A stretch of DNA of 64,000 bases, taken from assembly GCA_903642275.1 (NCBI GenBank), contig CAHJWK010000003.1, forward strand, positions 25,455 through 89,454, given 5' to 3'. The DNA comes from Chitinophagaceae bacterium (GTDB lineage: Bacteria > Bacteroidota > Bacteroidia > Chitinophagales > Chitinophagaceae). The position numbers and the translations under genes are program-made. This document shows, one piece after another, positions 9,450-17,766 of this stretch (position 1 is the stretch's first letter; each line of letters begins with the position of its first letter). The notes under the pieces were generated by a model. The model searched no databases. It was not told the origin of the DNA and saw only the letters and a program-made list of their open reading frames with translations.

Positions 9450-10232
9450 ATGTCACAAACAGTAATCGGAATTTTCAACAGCGCTGCCGATGCGCAAACA
9501 GCAGTAAACCAGTTGTTAAACAGGGGCTTTAGTAATGAAGATGTTGATCTGAAATCAAACACATCAACTGATTCAGTAACAGGCACATCATCTGCTAATA
9601 CAAATGAAGGTGGTGTCTCAAAATTTTTCAAAAATCTCTTTAGTAATGATGATGAAAGCATGCGTTATACTACAGCAGCACAAAAAGGTTCTGTTGTTAG
9701 CGTACATGTACAGTCAGACGAAGAAGCACAACGTGCGTCTATGCTGCTTGACCAGTTTGGTGCAGTAGATGTGGATGGAGATGATACTGCAGGCAGCAGC
9801 TACAATACGCTAGCTAAAAACACAGAAAACGGAGGCAAAATATCTGTAATTGAAGAAACAATGCAGGTAGGAAAAAGAGAAGTAAAAACAGGCGGTGTGC
9901 GTTTAAAGAGCCGTATTGTTGAAAAGCCGGTAGAGCAAAGCCTGCGTTTAAGGGAAGAACGTGTAAGTGTACAGCGTAATAAAGTTGACAGGGTTGCTTC
10001 AGATGCAGATTTTAACAACTTCCAGGAAGGAACTATTGAAATGACTGAACATGCAGAAGTGCCTGTTGTAGCTAAAGAAGCAAGAGTTGTGGAAGAAATT
10101 TCTTTAGGTAAAGAAGTTAACGAACGCAAGGAAACTGTACGTGATACTGTTCGCAAAACAGAAGTGGATGTGGAAAATATAGAAGGAACAAAGAAAACAA
10201 CATCAAAGAATTTTAAACCCGGTAAAAGTTAA
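9450..10232 (+). CDS. GsiB/17M-like domain plus DUF2382 stress protein
   Basis: A 260-residue protein in two parts. Residues ~1-110 resemble the general-stress-protein-17M-like domain (SQTVIGIFNSAADAQTAVNQ, then a low-complexity linker and a second strand set ending LLDQFGAVDVDG). Residues ~130-250 are DUF2382 (SVIEETMQVGKREVKTGGVR to EEISLGKEVNERKETVRDTV). The C-terminal domain is nearly identical in pattern to that of the PRC-barrel protein at 11016-11891, so the two genes share a recent domain ancestor. It probably belongs to one operon with the gene before it and ends at a strong terminator. The role in stress is inferred from the family. Confidence 0.85.
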   Translation: MSQTVIGIFNSAADAQTAVNQLLNRGFSNEDVDLKSNTSTDSVTGTSSANTNEGGVSKFFKNLFSNDDESMRYTTAAQKGSVVSVHVQSDEEAQRASMLLDQFGAVDVDGDDTAGSSYNTLAKNTENGGKISVIEETMQVGKREVKTGGVRLKSRIVEKPVEQSLRLREERVSVQRNKVDRVASDADFNNFQEGTIEMTEHAEVPVVAKEARVVEEISLGKEVNERKETVRDTVRKTEVDVENIEGTKKTTSKNFKPGKS

Positions 10233-10247
10233 GCTTAAACCCAACAG

Positions 10248-10282
10248 GCAGGTTACTAAAATATAGTAGCCTGCTTTTTTTT
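10248..10282 (+). terminator. Rho-independent terminator after the second DUF2382 gene
   Basis: A 10-base stem (10248-10257 with 10265-10274, one G-U pair), a 7-base loop and eight Ts at 10275-10282. It lies 16 bases after the stop codon. Confidence 0.88.
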
Positions 10283-10324
10283 AATCATATAAAACTTATA
10301 ATTCTACTAAAACAAATTATTACA

Positions 10325-10972
10325 ATGGCAAATCTTGACGTACAACCAAAGAAAAAAACTTCCTGGTTACCGTGGCTTATCGCAGCAATTATTTTACTTC
10401 TGATATTGTTGTTGCTAAAACACGGGTGTAACAAAACACAAAACGCGGCAACTACAACAGATACAACAACTACAACTGTTGCACCGGCACCTGCTGCCGC
10501 AGTTGCAACAACAACGCCTGCAAACGGAGACTGGGATAACATAGACAGGAATGCACCTATTGCTTCTTACGCAGAAATCAAAAATAAAGACATCAATGTA
10601 AGAGGTAATGACAATTATGGCATTTACAGCCTTGGTGAAAATGTATTGTTTGAAACCGGTAACAGCAACATCAGGAAAGACGCTCATAAGAACCTGAAAG
10701 AAATTGTTACTTCAATTAATCAGCGTTACAAAGGTGGTGATATAAGAGTATATGGTTATACTGATTCTGTTGGCAGCAAAGACTATAATAAAGACCTCGC
10801 ACAGCAACGCGCTGAAGCAGTACGCACATGGCTGGCAACAAGCGGTGGCGTAGATTCTTCAAAAATATCAATCAACGCAATCGGCGAAGGCAATCCGGTG
10901 GCAACAAATGCAACAGAAAAAGGCAGGCATCAAAACCGCCGCGTTGAGGTAATAGCAAGAAAAGCACAATAA
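10325..10972 (+). CDS. OmpA-family protein with N-terminal membrane anchor
   Basis: A 215-residue protein. Residues ~1-14 are a charged cytoplasmic tail and ~15-33 a transmembrane helix (WLPWLIAAIILLLILLLLK). A Thr/Ala/Pro-rich linker follows (~40-70), and the OmpA-like peptidoglycan-binding domain occupies ~105-213. Its signature motifs are visible: VLFETGNSNI, IRVYGYTDSVGSKDYNKDLA and GEGNPVATNATEKGRHQNRR. The domain is expected to bind diaminopimelate in peptidoglycan. It sits inside the DUF2382 cluster, after a terminator and 43 bases before the PRC-barrel gene, suggesting a link between envelope anchoring and the stress proteins. The anchor is a plain helix, not a beta-barrel or lipobox. 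Confidence 0.92.
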   Translation: MANLDVQPKKKTSWLPWLIAAIILLLILLLLKHGCNKTQNAATTTDTTTTTVAPAPAAAVATTTPANGDWDNIDRNAPIASYAEIKNKDINVRGNDNYGIYSLGENVLFETGNSNIRKDAHKNLKEIVTSINQRYKGGDIRVYGYTDSVGSKDYNKDLAQQRAEAVRTWLATSGGVDSSKISINAIGEGNPVATNATEKGRHQNRRVEVIARKAQ

Positions 10973-11015
10973 AAATTAATTAATAACTGAAGTTTATTCT
11001 TCACAAAAAAAATAT

Positions 11016-11891
11016 ATGGCAACAGAAAATAAAGGCAAACGTCTGCAGGAATTGAAAGTAAGTGATTATGAAATAGTGGATGGTGAACCAGACATCCGCG
11101 GCTGGGATGTACAAGATTCAACAAGGACGAAAATAGGCAAAGTGAATGAGTTGATTTTTGATACGCAGTTACGTAAAGTACGTTACATGATTGTTGACCT
11201 TAACAACAAAGATTTAGGGCTGATTAAAAGAACCGTATTGGTACCAATCGGGTTAGGTGAACTGCATACCAAAGACGATGATGTGCTTTTAACAGGTGTA
11301 ACAGCAGGCCAGTTAAACAGCTTGCCTGAATATGATGAGAATATAACAGCTGAAAATGAAACAGCTATCAATGGTGTTTTTGCAGGTGTTGCCACCGCAG
11401 GTGTGGCAGGAACAGCATTAAATAATGATGATGCTGATTTGTATGATCATGATAATTACAATGAGAACAACCTGTTCAAAAACCGTAAAGATGCAACAGC
11501 AGGCAATAATACTGTATCTGTTATAGAAGAAAATTTAAAAGTAGGTAAACAAACAGTTCAAACAGGTGGTGTTTATATAAAATCAAGAATTGTTGAACAC
11601 CCGGCAGAAGAGACAGTTAATTTAAAAGAAGAGCATGTAATTGTAGAACGTACACCGGTTAACCGTGTTGTCAGCAATACAGATTTAAATACTTTCCAGG
11701 AAGGAACTGTTGAGCTGACTGAGCATGCCGAAGTTCCTGTTGTTTCAAAAGAAGCAAGGGTAGTGGAAGAAATATCATTAGGCAAAGAAGTGAATGAACG
11801 TGAGGAAACAATACGTGATACGGTGCGGCACACTGAAGTTGATATTGAAAATCTTGATAAAAACAATACGTCAACCGGAACTGATTATTAA
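11016..11891 (+). CDS. PRC-barrel plus DUF2382 protein
   Basis: A 291-residue protein. Residues ~10-95 form a PRC-barrel domain (DYEIVDGEPDIRGWDVQDST, KIGKVNELIFD, VRYMIVDL), the small beta-barrel also found in photosynthetic reaction centre H subunits and RimM. Residues ~110-165 are an Ala/Asn-rich linker. Residues ~168-285 are DUF2382, closely matching the gene at 9450-10232 (EGTVELTEHAEVPVVSKEAR, EEISLGKEVNE). PRC plus DUF2382 is a well-known combination in stress-related bacterial proteins. It probably forms an operon with the upstream OmpA gene and is closed by a terminator. Exact function unknown. Confidence 0.9.
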   Translation: MATENKGKRLQELKVSDYEIVDGEPDIRGWDVQDSTRTKIGKVNELIFDTQLRKVRYMIVDLNNKDLGLIKRTVLVPIGLGELHTKDDDVLLTGVTAGQLNSLPEYDENITAENETAINGVFAGVATAGVAGTALNNDDADLYDHDNYNENNLFKNRKDATAGNNTVSVIEENLKVGKQTVQTGGVYIKSRIVEHPAEETVNLKEEHVIVERTPVNRVVSNTDLNTFQEGTVELTEHAEVPVVSKEARVVEEISLGKEVNEREETIRDTVRHTEVDIENLDKNNTSTGTDY

Positions 11892-11920
11892 TATAATTTG
11901 TATGTTTTGTAATTTTAAAA

Positions 11921-11947
11921 AGGAAGCCAAATGGTTTCCTTTTATTT
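11921..11947 (+). terminator. Rho-independent terminator after the PRC/DUF2382 gene
   Basis: Stem GGAAGCC/GGTTTCC (one G-U pair) with an AAAT loop, followed by TTTTATTT and preceded by an A run, so it may act in both directions. Confidence 0.75.
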
Positions 11948-12035
11948 AAGCAAATATCTGGCAGTGTTATAAATTAGCAACTATTATTACAGTAAGTAAA
12001 AACTATAAATATTCATTAATTTAAAAAAAGAATTC

Positions 12036-12230
12036 ATGGGAAAGTCATTATTATTTTTATTAGTTGGTATAGGTATCGGTGTTTTAGTAGCGCCTGATAA
12101 AGGTTCAAATACCTTAAATAACCTTCTGGGAAAAGCAGAAGACTTAAAAGATGACGCAGAATATTACCTGCTAACTGCCGCTGATAAAATTATGTCTAAA
12201 GTAAAACAAGCAGGAAACACCGCTGAATAA
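12036..12230 (+). CDS. Small YtxH-like membrane protein
   Basis: A 64-residue protein with an N-terminal hydrophobic helix (SLLFLLVGIGIGVLVAP) and a short amphipathic, charged C-terminal helix (LLGKAEDLKDDAEYYLL). This is the arrangement of YtxH/gas-vesicle-like small stress proteins, whose motif is a glycine-rich membrane segment followed by AP-DKG. The ATG at 12036 follows an A-rich leader. It lies in the stress cluster between PRC/DUF2382 and PA2169 genes, which supports a general-stress role, but it has its own flanking hairpins and is probably monocistronic. Confidence 0.75.
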   Translation: MGKSLLFLLVGIGIGVLVAPDKGSNTLNNLLGKAEDLKDDAEYYLLTAADKIMSKVKQAGNTAE

Positions 12231-12248
12231 TAATCTTTAATTGTTTAA

Positions 12249-12288
12249 ACATACATAATGTTTAGCATTAGCTAAACGTTATGTATGT
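12249..12288. repeat. 40-base near-perfect palindrome (18-bp stem, 4-nt loop)
   Basis: ACATACATAA (12249-12258) pairs with TTATGTATGT (12279-12288), and GTTTAGC (12260-12266) with GCTAAAC (12271-12277). There is one T/G position between the arms and an ATTA loop. It begins 18 bases after the ytxH-like stop. No T run follows, so it is not a standard terminator. It may be a 3'-end stabilizer, a factor-dependent terminator or an operator. Confidence 0.6.
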
Positions 12289-12689
12289 ATGAAAACTTGT
12301 GATTTAAAAATAATATTAGCTGGTATACTTATACTGTCACACGAGGCATAAATATACAGGTTGGTGTCTCAACTTATTATACTCGCATTTTATATAACTC
12401 TTAATAACATTACTTCTTTGTGCCTAAAATAATGCTGAATTCTCCTTCAACGACAGCATGTCTTTATGTCTGTAAAAATTTAAAGTTTTAACGCAATACA
12501 CCTAGCTGTACAGTTTTTCATACAATATAAGCTTAAATTGAATACGGTTTTGTATAGACATCTATATACCTCGTATATCCCATGTATATGTTGTATAATT
12601 TTGAGTTTTCATTTAAACAAAGATAAATACGTAAACAGTGCCTGCTGTTCTGGCATAATAATGGCAACGCTTGAAGAAAATTTATAATA
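12289..12689. other. Intergenic, upstream region of the PA2169-family gene
   Basis: About 400 bases without a gene. A TAATTTTG at 12596-12603 fits the Bacteroidota -7 consensus TAnnTTTG about 87 bases before the ATG, but no good TTTG lies at the right distance upstream, so the promoter is only a suggestion. Several TATA-rich words (12560-12600) are present. Confidence 0.35.
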
Positions 12690-13148
12690 ATGGATAATAC
12701 AAAAACAGTAGAGGTTTTAAACGATCTTATAGAAATTAATAACGACCGTGTTGCTGGATTTGAAAAAGCAATTGCAGATATCAAAGATCAGAACATTGAC
12801 TTAAAAGCTGCATTTCTGGGCTATGTGGAGCAAAGCCGCAAAAACGGTCAGGAGCTTGCTGCATTGGTAGGTAATTATGGCAAACTTGAAACAGGAAAAA
12901 GTGTTGCCGGTAGTATACACCGCGCATGGATAGATGTAAAATCCTTGTTTGGTGGTAACGACCGTGCAGGTATTTTATCAGAAGCAGAACGTGGCGAAGA
13001 TTCAATAAAAAAAGCTTACAGTGATGCTTTAAGTTCAGGAAATCTACCCTCAGATGTTTCAACAGTAGTGTCAGAACAGGCAGCTAAAATTAAGAAATCA
13101 CATGATGAGGTAAAAGCACTGCGGGATGTTGCAAAAGCTGGTTCATAA
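12690..13148 (+). CDS. PA2169-family four-helix-bundle protein (DUF2383)
   Basis: A 152-residue soluble helical protein. The N-terminal motif VEVLNDLIEINNDRVAGFEK and the later Asp/Glu-bearing helices (EDSIKKAYSDAL) match the PA2169/DUF2383 family, a ferritin-like four-helix bundle found in stress-induced loci. Length is the family's usual ~150. It ends 19 bases before a strong terminator and is preceded by its own upstream region, so it is probably a single-gene transcript and the last member of the 9.0-13.2 kb stress cluster. Whether it binds metal cannot be judged from the sequence alone. Confidence 0.88.
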   Translation: MDNTKTVEVLNDLIEINNDRVAGFEKAIADIKDQNIDLKAAFLGYVEQSRKNGQELAALVGNYGKLETGKSVAGSIHRAWIDVKSLFGGNDRAGILSEAERGEDSIKKAYSDALSSGNLPSDVSTVVSEQAAKIKKSHDEVKALRDVAKAGS

Positions 13149-13167
13149 ACAATAATGCTCTTTAGAT

Positions 13168-13203
13168 AAAAAAGCCTCAATTTTCATTGGGGCTTTTATT
13201 TTG
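13168..13203 (+). terminator. Rho-independent terminator after the PA2169-family gene
   Basis: Stem AAAAGCCTCAAT/ATTGGGGCTTTT with one wobble pair, a 4-base loop, followed by ATTTTG and preceded by an A run. Possibly bidirectional. Confidence 0.88.
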
Positions 13204-13512
13204 AAAATAGCTCCATCTTTCTGTATTTCCTTCAGATGTTTATGTAATAATTGCTGACAATGATTGAAAGCAGCCGTCAATTTACAGTTAGTTTATTTGC
13301 ATTTTGTCAATAAATTTGCTACGTTATATATGATACCTGATTATCCTCACAAATTGTTTTTTTCAGATTGCCACTCTTATACTTCGTTAATGAAAGCACT
13401 TGCCGAAGTACCGCTTCCATGCGTTTAATATAAAGTTTTTTTATTAGATGAACGCTGTAGGTTTCATCATAAAATAAGTTAACAGCCATTTTATCAGTCT
13501 TAAAATCTATGT
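13204..13512. other. Leader region of the fructose-bisphosphatase gene
   Basis: About 310 bases without a gene. TAAATTTG at 13311-13318 matches the Bacteroidota -7 element exactly, with TTTA/TTTG words 12-20 bases upstream. If used, the leader would be ~190 bases long. No riboswitch fold recognised. Confidence 0.35.
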
Positions 13513-14519
13513 ATGCTTAAAAACAGGGGTGTATTAACACTTGAAGAATTTACTATTCAGTCTTTCAGGCAAATTCGCCATGCTACAGGTGAATTAAGTG
13601 CTTTATTAAGAGATATTGGCCTCGCTGCAAAACGTATTAACGCAGAAGTTAGAAAGCTTGGCCTAGTAGATATGCTGGGCGATCTGGGTGCCACAAATAT
13701 TCAGGGTGAAGAAATAAAAAAATGGATGTATATGCCAACAACCAGTTGATTGCAGTATTAAAACATGGTGTTAGCTGCGCCGGTATCGCCAGCGAGGAGC
13801 TTGAAGACATTGTAGTGTTCAACGACCAGTTAAGTAATCAAAGCAAGTACATAGTGATGTTTGATCCATTGGATGGAAGCAGTAACATAGATACTAATAT
13901 TTCTATAGGAACAATTTTCGGCATTTATAGACGAGTGAGTAAGGCCTCAGGTGCCTGCGACAGTAAAGATTTTTTACAGCCCGGTCTGGCGCAAATTTCT
14001 GCAGGGTATGTTATTTATGGCTCATCAACTATGTTTGTATATGCCACCCGGAGAGGTGTGAACGGATTTACCTTAGATACTGAAATAGGAGAGTTCTGTT
14101 TAAGCCATCCTGAGATAACATGTCCTTGTAATGGAAATATATATTCAGTTAATCATGGAAATTTTTTTAATTACGAAAAGCATATTCAGGTGTATATAAC
14201 AAGTTGCCAGCAAAAGACAAAATTAAACGGTGGCCCATATACTAACCGCTATACGGGCAGCATGGTTGCAGACCTTCATCGTACTTTAATTAAAGGTGGA
14301 ATTTTTTTGTATCCTGCCACTTCAGCAAAATCAGAAGGCAAACTTCGTTTATTGTACGAGTGCAACCCGTTCGCCTTTATCATAGAAGTTGCAGGCGGCA
14401 GGGCTACCAGTGGAAGTCAGCGTATTCTTGAAATTAAACCAACTCTCCTGCATCAACGCACCCCGTTAATCATTGGCAGCGTTAATATGGTTGAAGAGTG
14501 TCTCTCGTTTATAGATTAA
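13513..14519 (+). pseudogene. fbp: Class I fructose-1,6-bisphosphatase with a frameshift
   Basis: Two overlapping frames (13513-13749 and 13722-14519) together encode one ~334-residue class I fructose-1,6-bisphosphatase, the gluconeogenic enzyme that removes the C1 phosphate. The first part has LTLEEF and NIQGEEIKK. The second restarts in the -1 frame with DVYANNQLIAVL and carries the metal/substrate site DPLDGSSNIDTNISIGTIFG, then NRYTGSMVADLHRTLIKGG and GKLRLLYECNPFAFIIEVAG. The break is at the A run 13716-13722: one missing base joins KK directly to GAT GTA TAT. All catalytic motifs are intact, so apart from one base this looks like a normal gene. A sequencing indel is therefore as likely as true inactivation. 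Length fits once joined. Confidence 0.88.
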
Positions 14520-14552
14520 TATACTGATAAACATTATTATGTTAGTAATTTT

Positions 14553-14852
14553 TTAAAACGATTTCAATTTTTCGTTCATTTCCGTAAGTCCGGCTTTCTT
14601 TAGAATATCATCTGAAACCGCTTTAAGTTCCAGCACAGTTTCCTTTGCTGCAATATCAAGAATGTTATTCTCTTCACTCTCTTCTTTAACCGTTAGTCCG
14701 CGTTCAATTACTTTACTTAAAAGCAATACATTTTTTCTTTGAATGGTAAGTTGAATTTTTACGTTGTCACTCATTCCCGGAATGCTTAAAACAGTATCAA
14801 AAACTTTTGCGATTGTGCTTGTTGTTTCCATATTATTCTTATTCATTTTCAC
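14553..14852 (-). CDS. Small helical protein of unknown function
   Basis: A 99-residue, Lys/Glu-rich, all-helical protein without signal peptide or membrane segment. Residues ~10-45 (TIAKVFDTVLSIPGMSDNVK) and the acidic region LTVKEESEENNILD have coding-like composition. It starts with MKMNKNNMETTS, so starts at residues 1, 3 or 8 are all possible. It lies convergent with fbp, immediately left of the mobilizable element. I do not recognise the family; similar small proteins occur in Bacteroidota next to mobile DNA. It could be chromosomal or the leftmost element gene. Confidence 0.55.
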   Translation of the reverse strand: MKMNKNNMETTSTIAKVFDTVLSIPGMSDNVKIQLTIQRKNVLLLSKVIERGLTVKEESEENNILDIAAKETVLELKAVSDDILKKAGLTEMNEKLKSF

Positions 14853-15021
14853 GAATCTTGTTCACGCTTCAAAAATATAAAGTCACTTAATTATAATACT
14901 GTTTTAGGTTATTCAGAATTTAAACAACCTCTATAAAATAACACTTTAATTGCCTGCACGTTTAATGCTGTTTCTAATTTCGTATTCGATAACCTAATTG
15001 TGAAATTGATAAACGTGATGC

Positions 15022-15920
15022 ATGAAATTCGGAAACAATTTTCCAACCGTTGAGGAAGTAAAAAACACGGATATAGTTGATTACCTGCAAAGCTTAGGAT
15101 TTAAGCCGGCAAAAATAATTCGTTATAACCACTGGTATTTGTCGCCGTTCAGGGATGAAAAGACTCCTTCCTTTAAAGTAAACCAAAGCATGAATCGATG
15201 GTATGATTTCGGTGATGGCAAAGGCGGTAACATCATTGATTTTGGAATACTATACCATCATTGCAGTGTTGGTGAGTTTTTAAAAAAGATGAATACTTCT
15301 TTTTCTTTTCGCCAGCAAAACATTGAACCTAATAATGAAGATGACGACGCGAAAAAAATCAAAGTGATTACAGCAAAGGAAATCAGTTCTCTTGTGCTCA
15401 TCAGGTATCTTCATAAAAGAAGAATATCGCTAGATTTAGCATCTAACTTTTGTAAGGAAATTGACTATGAATTATACTGTAAGCGATACTACGCTTTAGG
15501 TTTTATAAATGATGCGGGCGGGTTTGAATTATGCAGTGAAAAATTTAAAGGCGGCAGTTCTCCAAAAGACATTACTGTTATAAAAATTGATGCCGAAACC
15601 CTTACTGTGTTTGAAGGCTTTTTTAACTTCCTTTCTTACTTAACTATTCATCAAAAACAGGAACAACCTAAAACAGATTTTCTAATCTAAACTCTACTTC
15701 ATTTTTTGACAAAAGTCTGCCTCTCATGCAATCATATAAACAAAAGCACCTTTATCTTGATTGTGATACAACAGGACAGAAATGCATACAAAAGGCACTG
15801 GCAATAGATAAAGAAAGTTTTATTGATGAAAGAGCTTTGTATAAAGATTATAAAGATTTAAATGACTGGATAATGACTTTAGGTCAATCGCAAAAGCGAG
15901 CTCTGCAGATAAACGTGTAA
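15022..15920 (+). pseudogene. CHC2 zinc-finger/Toprim DNA primase-like protein with a frameshift
   Basis: The first frame (15022-15690) encodes a CHC2-type primase N-terminus: DIVDYLQSLGFKPAKI, then YLSPFRDEKTPSFKVN and WYDFGDGKGGNIIDFG, then a degenerate Toprim start (VFEGFFNFLSYL). The second frame (from 15726) continues with QKHLYLDCDTTGQKCIQKAL, where DCD is the Toprim Asp motif. One missing base near 15684-15688 breaks it: restoring it gives DFLILNSTSFFDKSLPLMQS across the gap. Such small primases are carried by Bacteroidota conjugative and mobilizable elements and may prime the transferred strand. The Zn-binding Cys/His set is incomplete in this copy (HWYLSP instead of CP.H), as in many relatives. 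Confidence 0.8.
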
Positions 15921-16005
15921 TCCGGCTTTGACAAAAGACAATAAGTTACGTATTGAAGTAATTATTAAAATCAGGAAGTATGACAGTATTTAATAAAGCC
16001 GTTGA

Positions 16006-16089
16006 GATTGCCCGCTTTGCCGCAATCGGCAAGATGTACGGTTGTATCACAACCGGATCTTGCCGCTCTTGCTCCGAAGTCGTGAGCGG
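16006..16089. other. oriT-like cluster of nested inverted repeats
   Basis: Three inverted repeats overlap just upstream of mobC: GATTGC/GCAATC (16006-16011 and 16022-16027); CGGCAAGAT/ATCTTGCCG (16027-16035 and 16057-16065) enclosing CGGTTGT/ACAACCG (16039-16045 and 16049-16055); and CCGCTC/GAGCGG (16063-16068 and 16084-16089). All arms are perfect and the segment is more GC-rich than its surroundings. Position immediately before mobC and relaxase genes is where the transfer origin of such elements lies. The nick site cannot be assigned from sequence alone. Confidence 0.65.
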
Positions 16090-16126
16090 TCAGTGAACAG
16101 ATCTTAAAAGTGTAAAATGAAATGTG

Positions 16127-16515
16127 ATGAGTGAAGCGAAAGATAACAGGTACAAGTGGCTCATATACGATTGAAGCAGGATGAACACGCGAAAATTAAC
16201 AAGAAGTTTTCTAACTCCACCTGCAGAAAACTTAGCGAATATGCAAGACGCATTTTGCTTGATAAAGTAATTACAGTATACCAACGCAATCGCTCTCTGG
16301 ATGACTTTATGGCGGAAATGATAAAGCTGCGAACCGAGCTGAATGCAATTGGAAATAACCTTAATCAAAGCGTAAAAAAGCTTTACACGTTAAGCCAGCT
16401 GCATGAGTTTGAAAGTTGGATTAATCAAAATAAAAATGACCATAAAATTTTGCTTGAGAAAATTAACAAAATAAAAAGTAAAATCAATCAAATTTCGAAC
16501 GAATGGTTGCGATAA
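16127..16515 (+). pseudogene. mobC: MobC/MbpA-type relaxosome accessory protein, frameshifted near its start
   Basis: From 16156 (a GTG) the frame encodes 119 residues of a mobilization accessory protein: HIRLKQDEHAKINKKFSNST, then CRKLSEYARRILLDK and LRTELNAIGNNLNQSVKKL, all hallmarks of MobC/MbpA ribbon-helix-helix relaxosome proteins. The better start is the ATG at 16127 (MSEAKDNRYKWL), which leads into the same protein if one base is restored at about 16161 (CTCATA to CTCCATA, giving YKWLHIRLK, the expected motif). The protein may still be made from the GTG, losing 10-12 residues. Its end overlaps the relaxase start by 13 bases, so the two are translationally coupled. Confidence 0.75.
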
Positions 16516-17755
16516 TTCACAGCAGCAAAAGTCTGCGAAATGCTTTGCTTTATAACGAGAATAAAGTGAAGCAAAAAGTTGCTGATTTTATTCATGCAGG
16601 CAATTACCCCAAAGACACTTACTTACTTGGTTTCAGCGATAAAATAAATCGTATGGAAAAGCTAATTGAACTCAATCAGCAAACGAAAATAAACAGCGTA
16701 CACATATCGCTGAATTTTGACAGCAGAGATATTTTAAATGAAGATATCTTGAAAAAAATTTCTGACAATTATCTTAGCGATATTGGTTTTGGGAATCAGC
16801 CATATCTTGTATATAAACATAATGATTCAGGTCATCCGCACATACACATAGTAACTACAAATATCAGGAGCGACGGCAGCCGGATTTCTTTACACAATCT
16901 TGGTAAAAACGAGTCAGAAAAAGCAAGAAAATCAATCGAACAACAATTCAGGTTAATCAGTGCTGAACGGCAGAAAAAACTACAATACAATTTAAAGCCG
17001 GTTGATGTAAAAAAAGTGCAATACGGTAAAACGGAACTAAACGTGCGATCATGAACGTGTTAGACTATGTGTTGCCAAACTACAGGTATGTATCAATCGC
17101 AGAATTAAATGCAGTGCTTAAACTGTATAATATAACAGCCGACAGAGGAAGCGAAACATCAAACATTTATAAGAATAACGGCTTGGTGTATCGCATACTT
17201 GATGGTGATGGGAGAAAAATTGGTACGCCCATAAAAGCCAGTTTGATTTACAACAAGCCCACCCTTAAAAATATTGAAGGTCGCTTTGCTAAAAATGATA
17301 TCGAGAAACAGATGTATAAACGCAGGGTAATGAATGCCATAGATTTTGCTCTTTTACAAAAATCAAATCAATCTTTTGTGGGTTTAACGCAGGCTCTCCA
17401 AAAAGAAAAAATTCACATGGTATTGCGGCAAAATGATAACAGGGTAATCTATGGAGTGACTTATGTCGACCATCAGACAAGATGCGTTTTCAACGGAAGT
17501 CAATTAGGTAAACAATATAGTGCAAATGCTCTGCGCCAAAGATGTACAGCAGAACAAATCAAACAGGATGAAAACCCGCACTTAACTCACCCATCCTTTG
17601 AAGAAGAGAAATCAGAATTCAAATCTTATTTACCTGGTATAGAAAAAGTGTTTGAAGATTTACTCGAGCCCGAAGAAAATAAATTTACCAACGAGCCATC
17701 GGAACTGCGCAAGTTTAAAAAAGGAAAGAGGAAACAAAAGCAATCGCACAATTAA
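16503..17755 (+). pseudogene. Mobilization relaxase (MobA/MbpB type) with a frameshift
   Basis: Two adjacent frames (16503-17054 and 17051-17755) form one ~417-residue relaxase that would nick oriT and stay bound to the transferred strand. The first holds VAIIHSSKSLRNALLYNENK, INSVHISLNF and the metal-binding three-His motif in GHPHIHIVTTN. The second holds the rest (NVLDYVLPNYRYVSIAELNA, FVGLTQALQKEKI, GVTYVDHQTRCVFNGSQLGK) and a basic tail. One A is missing at about 17032-17036: restoring it gives YGKTETKRAIMNVLDYVLPN. The catalytic domain lies before the break, so a truncated protein could keep nicking activity. Downstream T4CP begins 11 bases after the stop. Confidence 0.85.
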
Positions 17756-17766
17756 AATCAAATGTT

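Noticed and set aside
9800..10156. 118-codon frame antisense to the second DUF2382 gene
   Set aside because: Ser/Thr-rich translation is typical of the reverse of a coiled charged protein; the plus strand has an obvious domain.
13716..13722. Programmed frameshift in fbp
   Set aside because: An A run is present, but no such control is known for fbp, and similar breaks occur in many unrelated genes nearby.
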